Of a DNA stretch of 64,000 bases, positions 32,936 through 44,242 are shown piece by piece; the stretch's first letter is position 1; each line of letters starts with the position of its first letter. The position numbers and the translations under genes are program-made. Origin of the DNA: Voacanga thouarsii (lineage: Eukaryota > Streptophyta > Magnoliopsida > Gentianales > Apocynaceae); the NCBI GenBank assembly GCA_026120185.1, contig JANUWF010003377.1, forward strand, positions 2,739,001 to 2,803,000, in the 5' to 3' direction. The notes beneath the pieces are model-generated. The model was given only the letters and a program-made list of their open reading frames with translations. It did not search any database and was not told the origin of the DNA.

Positions 32936-34707
32936 TATTGGGAAATATGCCCTCTTAAACTAGGTTTCTGATGTAATCATCGAATTTTTTAATAAAAGAA
33001 TTTATTCTCAGAAATCATTTGCAAATTTACATTTTATTTGTGCAAAATTACATTTGGAAAAGACCTATTGTGTTTAAGTAAGTGGTTCATGTGAATGATG
33101 GTCTTTCACAGTAAGGTATGGATCACGGGTTACTTAACATATAAATGTTTGTTCTTAACCAATTGATGAGAATGTGAATCTCATCATGTCTAGGTTATTA
33201 TGTTATGAAAATCCAAATGGGGAATAGCCTACTTTTAGCTAGTGAATAGTCCACTCACTTCATGATATAAACATATTTCGAATACGTAGAACATGACTTG
33301 TAGTAGTGGTTTCTTAATGTACTATATGGTAGAAACCTAGACTACTACTACTATAGCATAGACTAGTACTCTACGACTAGAGTATGAGTTAGTGGTCTGA
33401 CGAAGCTGGAAGCATGTACTTTGATATGCTTTAGTTGAGGTTCTATCGTTGGACCAATATACTTACATGTTGGGTATATGTGACTAGTTAGTTAAGATAG
33501 ACTTGTACAAGATAGTTTCTATACTATATCGCCCCTTGTGGTTGTCTGAATGATCTAAATATCCAGGGTCCTGGGAAACATGGCTTGGATGTTTGCTTTA
33601 GGATAGCTCCCTTGGAATATGGAAACAATCCAGGAAGTTGTGAATCATTGGACTAGAAGCCTAAGGATGGTAGATGTCATTTAGAGAGGTGTTAGTACAT
33701 TTCCTCCTCTCTAATGCATGGCGATGTATAGAGGGGTATTTTAGTCATTTCATTTGTAGGTCAAAGACTTTGCTAACGCAGCATTGTCCTTGTGGTCAAT
33801 ATTTCCTTATGGTGATATTGGGAAATATTAAAAATGCAAAATACAGCTATTTATATGGCAATGGTATTTTGGTTATTTTAGTAACCAAGGTGGTGTGTCT
33901 TTTGGTCCCCAGTATAAACCGTAAGTCCTAATTATATATACAGGCTAAGGAGTTGGTCATAAATTAAATGAAATTTATTTTATTTAAGTAGCTTGATTTA
34001 AATATTGGGTTAGAATAAAATAAAGGTCCATAGAGAGAGATAATTAATTAAACTAGTTCGGTGGTTTAATTAATTATTTAGGGCTTTGGCCCAATTTGAA
34101 TAATTAAAGATTGACTTGGGACTAAACTAATATAGTCTTGTTAATTGGACTAGTTTATTTAGGCTAGAAAATTAATTATTTATTGGGTCATTTATTTGGT
34201 TCTAATTAGAATAATTAATTTGGTCCAAGAGGCTAAACTAAGAGTCCAATGGGCCAAATTAGAAATCCAGTTTAACCTAGGGTTTTATTTAGGTTAAACA
34301 GGAGAATAAAGACGTACGTTGTTTTCTTCTTCTCTAAGAGAAAGAAAAAGAGATAGCTCTTTTCTCGCTGAAAATCCCTTAGTCTTGTGAGTTGTTCACC
34401 AAACGTTGATTAGGTAGGCCATATAAAGATCGAGAGGATATTTGGCGTTCATATACATGCACAAGCGCAATAGAAGGCTTGCAAGAATCGCACTAGAGGT
34501 TTCCACCTGCGCAGCTATCCCAGTTCCACATATTCTAGTCCAGCCAATTTTGAGAACAAGAAAAGGTAAAAAATGTTTACCTCTCGTAGTCCGGACAGAC
34601 TGGGACTGGCGTCCAGACAGACCGGGACCGGCGCCAGCTCCGGTCTGCGTTGTTTCTTGTTCTTCAATTTGTTTTCTGCTGTGTTTTGCTTCCCCTTTAA
34701 ATCTTCA
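32936..34707 (+). repeat. 3' LTR of the full-length copia element
   Basis: Starts TATTGGGAAATATGCCC after GTGCAAGTGAAAAAT, which sits where plant copia elements have the polypurine tract (usually GTGGGAGAT), and ends AAATCTTCA. The GC-rich U5 end is shortened relative to the 5' LTR. Confidence 0.9.
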
Positions 34708-34712
34708 TAATC

Positions 34713-35327
34713 TTCCTATAAATTCTAAACTTATGATTAATTTTTCTCCACTAAAATGTTCATAACCCTTAGTTTGAATACGTATTTCTATATTTTTAGC
34801 TAAATCTTCTAAGGTTATTAAAAATTTTGGACTATAATAAAAAAAATTCCTTTATTTTTAGTCATGTCTACTTCTATTGTTGCTATAAGTGCTTTTTTAA
34901 CATCTTTCCATCTTTTATCCAATATTGTTAATAAAACGTTAGTTCCTAATCCCGATCTTGCTAATCCTTTGATTCCTGTTACTATTAGTCCTAAATGCAT
35001 ATAAGTATATATATTGGTTAAATTTTTAAGACTTTTAGTAGTGACTAATTTTCTAGCTTCTTTAGTTACTGACAAAGGTTCTTCTCTACTAGATCTAAAT
35101 AAACCTGTATGAGATTGTAACCAACCTAGTTGATATAATCTTCTTGGATTTAATAAATCTACATCATGATTTCTACAAATTTCCACATCTCTATTTACAT
35201 CTATAACTTCTTCTAACTGAATTTGTCTATTTTCTCTAGATTGTCTAATCCTTCCTAAAAGGGAAGTTTCTACACTAGTATTTTCATTTAAAGTCCTACA
35301 AGGTCCAGGAAATTATAGTCTCCTCAT
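34713..35327 (-). pseudogene. A5 movement protein, N-terminal part
   Basis: ATG at 35327-35325. The 122-residue open stretch from 35186 reads YQLGWLQSHTGLFRSSREE, LGLIVTGIKGLARSGLGTN and LDKRWKDVKKALIATIEVDM, the badna/tungro 30K-type MP core. A small gap at about 34845 breaks the frame. The C-terminal part lies beyond the copia element at 25350-25493. Confidence 0.7.
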
Positions 35328-37088
35328 AATTTCTATAAATGACTTGTTTTTTCACCGCTTAACTTTTCTGAAGATAAATATTCAAATTTATAAATTATTT
35401 ATTTTTTCGGTTCCTTTCTACAGGAATTTTACCAAATATATCTGTTAATTTATCTATTTCTTTTTCTAGACTTAAGGCTGCTAGTCTTTTTTCTAGCTTT
35501 TCTAATTTTTCACATATTTTAATTAATAATGCAATTTGAATATTATTTTGTTTTGGATATATTTTATCTGAATTAGATGTTCCTTGATGTGTCTGGACTT
35601 GGGTGTAAAAATCATACAAAAATTTAGTACATTCCCAATCAAGTTTAAATTAAAACGTTCAACCCAAATCACACATATGAGCAAACGTATTCATCAGTAA
35701 CCGAACATAGGGTTCAAACGAGTGTCGATCCTCCAAGAACAAGTAGACATTAATTACCTTTCTTTCATTGTTTAACTGACTCAATAAAGTGAAAAACAAA
35801 TAAAAAGAAATAAAAGAAAATAAAAATAAAAATATATACATGTCAAGGATGGAGAAGTATGTAACTTAAGCCATTGCTTAGACAAACATAAACTTAAAGT
35901 ATCCAACCCTTATCATAATCAACTATTCTCTTGGCATCATGAAGACTTAAAGTAGACTCACTTCTTTCCCAATCCATGAATCCCTATCTTCTAGGTAACT
36001 TAGTATCACATACTCTGTCTCAACCAGTCTTACCCAAAAGATGCATTAAGCACAATTCTCTGATTAAATCCCATTCTCAGGCAAACTCAACCTATGAAAT
36101 TAACCAATGAGTCCATACTCTGGCAGATATCAATTAACCTTTAATTACTCTGTTCTTAACAATTAACCCCATTTTCAGCAAGTTAAAAGACAACAAATAT
36201 GAAATCAATAAATTGAACTACCATCAACCCTATTTTCAAGCAAGTTAATGGAAAGCCACAATCAATTAATCTTGTAATAAACACGAGTAATTAAATACCA
36301 AGAATAACAATCAATTAATCAAAAGATCGAATAACTCTAAAAATCATGAATATCTTAAGCAATGTCAAATTACAATAAAACAATTAACGCATCATTGTCA
36401 AAAAAAAGAAAGAAAAGTAAAAGAAAGCACTCATAGACAAGCCTCCTTCTTCTTCCTTTGAAGATCTTCTTGTACAATCCTCCTTGAATTGAAGCATTCC
36501 TCCTTAGATTGAGTGATTTTCTATGATGATCAATAAATTCCTCCCTTTTCCCTTGTGTTTTCCATCTATTTATAGGCTTAGGAAGCGCCTAAACTCATAA
36601 GTACAAAGTTCTTGGCTGAGTAGAAGTTGGAAGATATTGAAACTCCTCAGATTACCAAAAACTGTGTAAAAAATCACACACCGCCTTGGCTTCAGGGCAC
36701 AGCCGGTGCCGCCTTAGTTCTATTATGCTCTGTTCCACCAAATTTTCCATCGCTTCGAAGATTATTTCAACAATGCATGACCGGTGCCAGTTCTAGGGTC
36801 CTATCCGGTGCCGCCTCTCCTCTATTTTGTGACGTTTTTATTTCGTTTTACCCTAAAAATCTGAAATAAAGAGAAAAATACCTTTCCAATGGTAAAATCT
36901 CAAATATGAAGGAATATGACTAGTTATTGAACAAAAAGTATTACAAATGAACATCAAATAACTAGAAAAAATATAACTAATTTAGCCCCTATCATTCCTA
37001 TATAATCAGTAAGGCCTAAAGTTTTTGAATGATACTTTTTTAATTCCACAAGGAACTTTTTATAATCAATATTATCTTCTAAAGACAT
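35328..37088 (-). pseudogene. A5 ORF2, split by a solo LTR
   Basis: ATG at 37088-37086, coding part to 36995, interruption by the element at 35585-36994, then 35584 down to the stop near 35334. The 35395-35619 stretch shows EKLEKLEKRLAALSLEKEID, the coiled-coil of the virion-associated-like protein. Confidence 0.6.
35585..36994. mobile_element. Solo LTR of an LTR retrotransposon
   Basis: A 1410-bp element starting TGATGTGTCTGG and ending CCCCTATCA, flanked by TTCCT on both sides (35580-35584 and 36995-36999). Read on the minus strand it starts TGATAGGGGCTAAATTAG and has a TATA-like CCTATAAATAG (about 36568-36578), so the native orientation is probably minus. No gag or pol. Unrelated to the copia LTRs here; possibly Ty3/gypsy, which the sequence does not prove. 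Confidence 0.8.
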
Positions 37089-37555
37089 TAACTAGGAATA
37101 ATCTTTTGTATATTTTTTAATGTTTTATTTATGCCTGACAAAGATTCTTCTAGTTTCTGAGAGTGTTTTCCAAAATTGATTAATATTTCCTTATGTTGAC
37201 TAGTTTTTTCTGCTAAATATTTTAAGGTTTTTACTCTTCGTATTATAAAATTATTTTGTTCCTTAATATATTCTAAATTTTCTGCTAATTGTTATAATAT
37301 CTTGTTTTTGTCTTTAATATATTTTACTACAATGTCCCAAATATTAGAAATTTTCTTTTCTTGAGCTTCTAATATTTCTGCAAGGCTATTTACTAAATCA
37401 ATAAGACTATTAATTTGTTGATTCCCACCATGAAAATTATGCGAATATTGAGAAGGAAAATAACAACTATGCCTATGTTTATTACTATAAATTATGTTCT
37501 TTGTTTTCCCTACAAGTTCAAGATTTAAATATTCTATTCATCTAATATCTATCAT
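37086..37555 (-). pseudogene. A5 ORF1
   Basis: ATG at 37555-37553 (M-I-D-I-R), TAATG overlap with ORF2. A TGA replaces a codon at about residue 6, and other stops follow; otherwise it aligns with A2 and A4 ORF1. Confidence 0.6.
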
Positions 37556-37989
37556 ATACTAGGTTGAATTTAAGATTTCTAATCTTTTTATTAACAAGCA
37601 ATTTTCTATAGTGAGATGGAAAAAATCAAAATAATATAGATCAATAAAAACAAGCAAGCACGAATATCTTTTAGTAAAATTTTTATTAGTTTTTATTCCA
37701 TTTTTTAAATGGTAAATACACAAAATAAAATTAAGTTGAACTTATAATAATGCTATTTATCTACAAATATCAGTAAGTTCTAAGTTTAACATATATATAG
37801 TATAAATATACAACTTAATATTAAGTCCATAAGGATCAGTAGTTCTAAGCAGATTTTTGTGTATCACAATAACGTTCAATGTACTTTTTAATTGAACTTC
37901 TAAATCACTTAGACAAAGTACAAGTATTATTTGCTACAAACGAATTTTTAGCTAGATACTATATAAAAGAAAGAAAGGCTCTAATACCA
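37556..37989 (-). promoter_or_regulatory. A5 leader and type A primer-binding site
   Basis: GGCTCTAATACCA (37977-37989) is the reverse complement of TGGTATTAGAGCC, one base from the initiator-Met site, and lies about 420 bases upstream of ORF1 on the minus strand. It is the only type A primer site I can find. TATATAAAAG-like sequence (about 37960-37970) follows it. Confidence 0.6.
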
Positions 37990-38243
37990 AATTGAGGGGG
38001 GGGCTGCAAGTCTTTTTCTCCTAAAAAGGTTTCTAAAGTTCCTTATACTATTTATATGTGTTTACCATTTAAAAAAATAGAATAAAAACTACTAAAAATC
38101 TTATTAAAAGATATTCGTGCTTGCTTGTTTTTATTGATCCAAATTCTTTTGACTTTTTCCAACTCAGTAATAGAATATGTAATCTCACTATAGAAAATAG
38201 CTTGTTAATAAACAGACTAGAAATCTTAAATTCAGCCTAGTAT
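37990..38243 (+). other. A5/A4 head-to-head junction and A4 leader
   Basis: Immediately beyond the A5 primer site comes about 50 bases of unrelated sequence with a G run (GAGGGGGGG). From about 38055 (TTTACCATTTAAAAAAATAG) the plus-strand leader of A4 starts and runs to ORF1. Confidence 0.55.
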
Positions 38244-38711
38244 ATGACAGATATTAGATGAATATAATATTTAAATCTTGAACTAGTAGGAAAAACTAAG
38301 AACATAATTTATAGTAATAAACATGGGCATACTTGTTATTTTCCTTCTCAATATTCACATAATTTGCATGGTGAGCATCAACAAATTAATAGTCTTATCG
38401 ATTTAGTAACTAGTCTTGGAGAAAAATTAGAAGCTCAAGAAAAGAAAAATTCTAATATTTGGGACATTGTAGTAAAATATATTAAAGACAAAAACAAGAT
38501 ATTAAAACAATTAGCAAAAAATTTAGAATATATTAAGGAACAAAATAATTTTATAATATGAAGAGTAAAAACCTTAGAATATTTAACAGAAGAAACTAGT
38601 CAATATAAAGAAATATTAATCAATTTTGGAAAAAACTCTCAAAAACTAGACGAATATTTGTCAGGCATAAATAAAACATTAAAAAATATAGAAAAGCTTA
38701 TTCTTAGTTAA
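38244..38711 (+). pseudogene. A4 ORF1
   Basis: Start ATG 38244, stop TAA 38709-38711 overlapping the ORF2 ATG (TAATG), a span of 156 codons in one frame, which defines the natural ORF1 length. In-frame stops at codon 6 (TGA) and near 38560 break it. The C-terminal half (NKILKQLAKNLEYIKEQNN) looks helical. Unknown function; comparable to badna/tungro ORF1 by position. Confidence 0.6.
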
Positions 38712-39040
38712 TGTCTTTAGAAGATAATATTGATTATAAAAAGTGCCCTGTAGAATTAAAAAAGTATCATTCAGAAACTTCGATATATAGGAACTTCTAA
38801 TTCAGATAAAATATATCGAAAACAAAATAATATTTAAATTGCATTATTAATTAAAATCTGTGAAAAATTAGAAAAGCTAGAAAAATGAGTCGCAGCCTTA
38901 AGTCTAGAAAAAAAATAGATAAATTAACAGACAAATTTAGTAAAATTCCTGTAGAAAGTAAACAAAAGAAACAAATAACTTATAATTTTGAATATTTATC
39001 TTTAGAATAGTTAAGTGGTGATAAAACAAGTCATTTATAG
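38711..39040 (+). pseudogene. A4 ORF2
   Basis: ATG 38711-38713, TAG 39038-39040. Small deletions disrupt the middle. The coiled-coil part carries a TGA near 38886. Natural neighbours ORF1 and ORF3 lie 1 base overlapping and 5 bases away, suggesting coupled translation in the living virus. Confidence 0.55.
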
Positions 39041-39045
39041 AAATT

Positions 39046-39790
39046 ATGCGAAGACTATCGTTTTCAGGACCTAGTAGGACTTTAAATAAAAATACTAGTG
39101 TAGACATTTCCCATTTAGGAAGGATTAGACAATCTAGAGAAAATAGACAAATTTAGTTAGAAGAAGTTATAGATGTAAATAGAGATGTGAAAATTTATAG
39201 AAATCATTATATAGATTTATTAAATCTTAGAAGATTATATCAAGTAGGTTGGTTACAATCTCATACAGGTTTATTTAGATTTAGTAGAGAAGAACATTTG
39301 TCAGTTACTACAGAATGTAGACCATTAAAATTAGTCACTACTGAAAGTCTTAAAAATTTAACCAATACATATACTTATATGAATTTAGGACTAATCGTAA
39401 TTGGAATCAAAGGATTAGCAAGGTCAGGATTAGGAACTAAAGTTTTGTTAACAATATTAGATAAAAGATGGAAAGATGTTAAAAAAATCACTTATAGCAA
39501 CAGTAGAAGTAGATATGAATGAAAATAGAAGAATTTTTTATTGTAGTCCAAATTGTTTAATAACCTTAGAAGATTTAGCTAAAAATATAGAAATAGGTAT
39601 TCAAACTAAGGGTTATGAAGATTTTAGTAGAGAAAATTTAATCATACATTTAGGATTTATAGGAAGATTAACCCTTGGTTCTAGACCAAAATATAAAATA
39701 AAAATAAAAACCCATTATAGATCCTATGGCTAGTAAAGGAATTCAATTAATAAAACCAGTAAAAGTTAATCCATAAATTCTAGCAGGGGT
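39046..39790 (+). pseudogene. A4 movement protein
   Basis: From the ATG at 39046 (MRRLSFSGPSRTLN). Open stretches at 39187-39522 and 39476-39733 in two frames show YQVGWLQSHTGLFRFSREE, LGLIVIGIKGLARSGLGTK, YCSPNCLITLEDLAKNI and IQTKGYEDFSRENL. One A too many near 39485 causes the frameshift between them. This is the most readable type A MP. Confidence 0.7.
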
Positions 39791-40900
39791 AGAACGGAAT
39801 GTTAGCAAATTTTAAGAATCAGGTACTACTTTAGTGCCTAGAGATAACGTAATATATGAAAATAATAAAATAGAAACTAGTGTTAGATTTTTAAATTAAT
39901 CCAATACAAATATAAGAATAGAAGAGGATGAAGATATAGAATCTTTAAGATAAGGAATAGAAATTATGTGCATAGAAATTATGGAAACAGAAAATAGAAT
40001 AATGTATCCTAAAGAATAAGGTTTAGAATTATCAGAAAAAGATTTAATGAGGTTAGAAATAGAATTAGATCAAAATGGACAAATAGATGATACTGAATAT
40101 TTGTATTATGATATGGATAGAAATATAAGAGTAAAAAATTGAACAATACATTGAAAATATAGAAGAAAATAATACATGTGTAGAACAAATGGATATCGCT
40201 TCTTCCTCTACTACCTCAAGTAATTCTTATCTTCCTTCACAGACAGTAGCACCACAAGGAAAAACAGCACCCAAGGAAAAAGGCAACCTCTAGAAGCAAT
40301 AGATAATAAGAAATTAATAGATAATGATAGAATGTTAAATTTAGCAGCTCATGACCTACAATTGTGGGAAGGAGTAATAGATACTTGAAAATATCTAATA
40401 GTACAACATTATATTCAAAAAAAATTGATTATATAGCATAAGAAATGTATAGTTATTTATAAACATTTTTAGGAGAAACAGCTAGAGTAGCTTGGGAAAA
40501 ATATAAAGAAAATTTTCCAGTAGAATTGGCAAATGATTTAGCTTTATGACCCAATCCACATAATTTTACAAATAAAATTCAATTAATTTTAACAGTCCAA
40601 TATCCTAATTATGGGAGTAGAAGTCAACAAGAAGAAGCTATTAGAAAATTAGAACAGTTATCTATATAAGATTGGAAATTTATTAAACCTTTTTTACAAT
40701 ATTATTATTATTATACTACCTTAGCAGGATGTTTTTATGAAGAATCAATTTTAAAAAAAATTATTTTTAAAACTACCAGGACCTTTAGGAGAAGAAATAT
40801 ATAAAAGTTATAAGTCATATGATTGGAATGTAGCATATATGAAAAAATATTGCTACTTGTATAAAATGTATAGTTTTGAAATTAGCAGAAAAATGTACAT
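39791..40900 (+). pseudogene. A4 MP-CP spacer and coat-protein core
   Basis: The acidic spacer (ENIEENNTCVEQMDIA near 40160) is followed after a short deletion by CP motifs: DLQLWEGVIDT, NFPVELANDLAL, PGPLGEEIYKSYK. Numerous stops (for example 40387, 40548, 40668) and frameshifts; no long open frame remains. Confidence 0.65.
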
Positions 40901-41860
40901 TCATATAAATACAAAAACAACTAAAAGGAGAATATAGTTTTGGTAAGAATATTTATACTCCTAAAAGTTATGGTCAACAAAATTCTAGGAAAATATATAG
41001 AAAACAAAAAATGAAATATTATAAGAAAAAATATTACCTTAGAAAATCATCAGCTAAAAAACCTTATTTAAACAAAGATAGGCATGTTAGAAAATTTAGT
41101 AAAAATAGAACATATAAAAATAAATTATAGTGTTATAGTTGTGGTCAGCCTAATCATCTAGGAAGAGACTGTCCTAGAAAAAATAATCTATATAATAAAC
41201 AGACTGCATTAGTGGAATGTGATAATGAAGATATTATTGATGTAGATGAATATATGTCAGATTCAAAAAGTGTATATAGCATAATCTCGGTTGATGATAT
41301 AGACTCTCAACAGCCTGAGTCTGATGACGAAATAAAAGATTTAGATTTTGTAGAAGAAATAACTAATACTCAGTCACCAAAAAATCAATTGTCTTATTTG
41401 TCTCAATTAGATAATATAACCAATACCCTTCAAGAATTAGTCCTTGTAAATTGTGAACAAGATTGGATACATAGGAAAAGATCAGATAGCAAAGTTTGTT
41501 ATTTATGTGAAAAATATCCCTCTTTAGCACTTAGATGGCAATGTAGTAGTTTTTTGCAAGAAGCTTGTAAATTTTGCCTACAAAAACAAAATATAGAATT
41601 AAAACTAATAGACAAAGGAAAACATATATAAACAAAGAGAGGATCCTATAGAGCATGATTTAGAAAGAATGATTAGGATAGTAGAAGAAAAGATAGACCA
41701 ACCAAAAGATCATGTGTATAAAACAAATATTGAACAGGTTCAAATAATTGAAAATAGTTATACTCCGAATATAGAAATTTTAGATAGAAAGAAAAAAAAA
41801 ATAACTCTAATAGGATAGATATTCTTGTTTTACTTAAAATAGGAACTATAGAAATAGAAG
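40901..41860 (+). pseudogene. A4 zinc knuckle and Cys-rich domain
   Basis: Basic tract, then CYSCGQPNHLGRDC (about 41131-41172), an intact CX2CX4HX4C knuckle. The 139-residue open frame from 41212 has an acidic spacer with SDSKSVYSIISVDDIDSQQ and the Cys-rich motif, in which the fourth Cys is Phe (QCSSFLQEACKFC). A frameshift at 41628 ends it. Confidence 0.7.
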
Positions 41861-42770
41861 TACCAGCATTAATTGATACTGGTTGTAGTAATTCAGTTCT
41901 TAAAACTACCATAATACCTGAAGAATATCATACAACTGCTAGTACTATAGTTGAAGCAGCTCAGATGGATGGAAAAAAATATAGGCACACTATTATATTC
42001 TTGAAAAATATAGTCTTTCATTTTAGGATGGAAAGATATATAAGTACACTATTAGTAAAAAATATAGTCTTTAATTTTAAAATCTCTTCAATTTCTTATA
42101 CAGAACCTTATTATGTTCTTGAAATTTATCTTAGACCTACTCAGTATAATTTAATAATAGGATTAGATTTAGATTTTATGCTTCAATATTATTATGGTTT
42201 AGTTTTAACCTGTAATGGTATTCATTTTTTTCAAAAGTAGTACTTTACCTTATAACACTCCAGAGTGCACTAAGAAGCATCGTGGTCCTTTTCACCTCCC
42301 ACCTAAAACTTGTACAGAAATAGAAACTCCACGGCCAGATAAATTTGAAAATTGTAAGTGTCCTATACTTGGTACCTGTAAACAAAATAAAGTAGATCAA
42401 ATATTAGACATCGAGCACCTTGAATTTCTAGAACAAATAAATTCCCAAGTAGAATGGTTAGATCAAGGTATACAAATTAATTATTTAAATTTAGAAAAAT
42501 TATATAACCTTTTAGAAACAGGGATTCATGATATAGACAACATACTTAGCAATTTAGAAAAAGAGGAAATAATCGGAGAAAATCCTACAAAACATTAGGA
42601 GAAAGATAAACTATATTGTAAATTAGAAATTTTAAATCCAAATTGACAAATCACTACAGCTAAAATTGATGCTAGTAATGAGGAAATTAACGAGTTTGAA
42701 ATGCACATAGGAGAGTTATAAAAAATTAGAAGTAATTAGAAATAGTAGTAGTCCACATAGAAGTGTTGCC
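41861..42770 (+). pseudogene. A4 protease and linker
   Basis: PALIDTGCSNSVLKTTIIPE (DTGC active site near 41873). About 50 bases around 42005-42060 (AAATATAGTCTTT.ATTTTA) are duplicated in tandem. The linker frame 42215-42598 has CPILGTCKQNKVDQILDIEH, also seen in A3, and GENPTKH before a stop. Confidence 0.7.
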
Positions 42771-43316
42771 TTTATTGTTAGAAAACGTTGTGAAATTGTT
42801 AAAGGAGAAAGTAGAATGGTCATAAATTATAAAAGGTTAAATGAAAATACATTAGAAGATAGTTATAACATTCCAGATAAAGTGCAATTGATAAACAAAA
42901 TTCAAGGATGTTACATATTTAGTAAATTTGATTTTAAATTAGGATTTTGGAAAATTAGAATGCACCTATATAGTATAGCATGAACTGCCTTTACCTGTCC
43001 CCTAGGACATTTTGAATAGTTAGTCATGCCTTTTGGATTAACAAATGCACATGCAGTTTTTCAAAGAAAAATGGATATAATTTTTAATAAATATAACCAT
43101 TTTATTTTAGTATACATAGATGATATTTTAGTTTTTTTCTAAAAACAAAAATAAACATATTAGTCATCTTAAAATTTTTTTGTCTTAATTCTTAAAACAT
43201 AGTATTCTAATTAGAAGTAAGAAAGCTCAATTATTTAAGAAAAATATGGAATTCTTAGGAACTAAAATAGGCCAAGGGAAAATAAAATTACAACCTTATA
43301 TAAGTACCAAATTATT

Positions 43317-43321
<5 letters not shown>
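42771..43321 (+). pseudogene. A4 reverse transcriptase, truncated
   Basis: [52 protein letters not shown] and YIDDILVF (about 43110) are readable over several stops. The sequence ends at 43321 where an (AC)n tract begins; RNase H is missing. Confidence 0.7.

Positions 43322-43363
<42 letters not shown>
43322..43363. repeat. (AC)n microsatellite
   Basis: About 20 AC units exactly at the boundary between type A RT and type C intergenic sequence. Confidence 0.95.
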
Positions 43364-43364
<1 letters not shown>

Positions 43365-43767
43365 ATGTATAATGAGCTGATAAAGCCAAAGGCAATAAAA
43401 GTAGATGACAAAGCCAAAGGCGATAAAGCGAATATTGACTTACAATCACAAGATAAGGTTCCCGTGAACCTTTAATAAAGTAACTCAATTATGTATGTCA
43501 ATAATGTTATTCAAATAGTTTGAAGTTCGGATTTGAAATCCGTTCTCGGTTAGTATAAATAGCTAAGCTTGTATCAAAGGAAGGACACACGAAAACTCCT
43601 CTTCTTCTCTTTATGTACTCTTCTCTCAACTATGAAATAAACTACCAAGTTTGCTTATTACAAATATCCGAACTATTCTCATTGCAGTGTGTTTCCTTAT
43701 TAGAAAGAATAATAAACCACTACTTCTTTATCTTTGGTCCTTACACTTTAAGGTAGGAAACGAAACA
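43364..43767 (+). promoter_or_regulatory. Isolated type C intergenic region with promoter
   Basis: Matches the intergenic regions of C1, C2 and C3. TATAAATAG (43554-43562) is followed 60-90 bases later by AATAAA (43636-43641), a promoter and poly(A) arrangement typical of caulimovirids, whose RNA is terminally redundant. Upstream, GATAAAGCCAAAGGC-like units repeat. No coding sequence. Confidence 0.65.
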
Positions 43768-44153
43768 TGATGGTTTCTAGTAAAACAGAGAGCATGCTAC
43801 GGAAACAAAAAAACAAAGAGGAAAAAAAACAACAAGCCTTTTAATGGCAGTATGGAAGCGTTAAGACCATACCTTTGCATGCTTTAAACCTTTTAGGTTG
43901 TGGAAGAACGGTTTGAACCATGGGAACGCCCTCTCCTTGCTCGCTAGAAGAACCTTCCGGTTGTAATCCTTCCAATCTCCTGCTTCTCCTCAGGTGCATT
44001 CATGCCAAGCTTTTCAGCTCTCAGAATATGCCACTATCCAACTTCTTGTTGGTGAACAAAATAGTGAAGAAGAGTGATCTCAATCCTTCTTGGTTCTACT
44101 GCTATTGGTTAGCAAAGCTCCAAGAATAAGAGGGTAAAAGGAGGCTTCACGAG

Positions 44154-44242
<89 letters not shown>

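Larger units (their letters stand above)
25494..34707 (+). mobile_element. Full-length Ty1/copia LTR retrotransposon, degenerate
   Basis: LTRs of 1781 and 1772 bp in direct orientation enclose a primer site, gag and pol in copia order (PR-IN-RT-RH). A perfect 5-bp target duplication TAATC (25489-25493 and 34708-34712) marks insertion into the MP gene of A5. Stops and frameshifts throughout pol, and clear divergence between the LTRs, show it is old and not autonomous. Confidence 0.92.

Noticed and set aside
36627..36869. 80-residue open frame in the solo LTR
   Set aside because: LTR sequence with TATA box downstream on the other strand; no coding signature.
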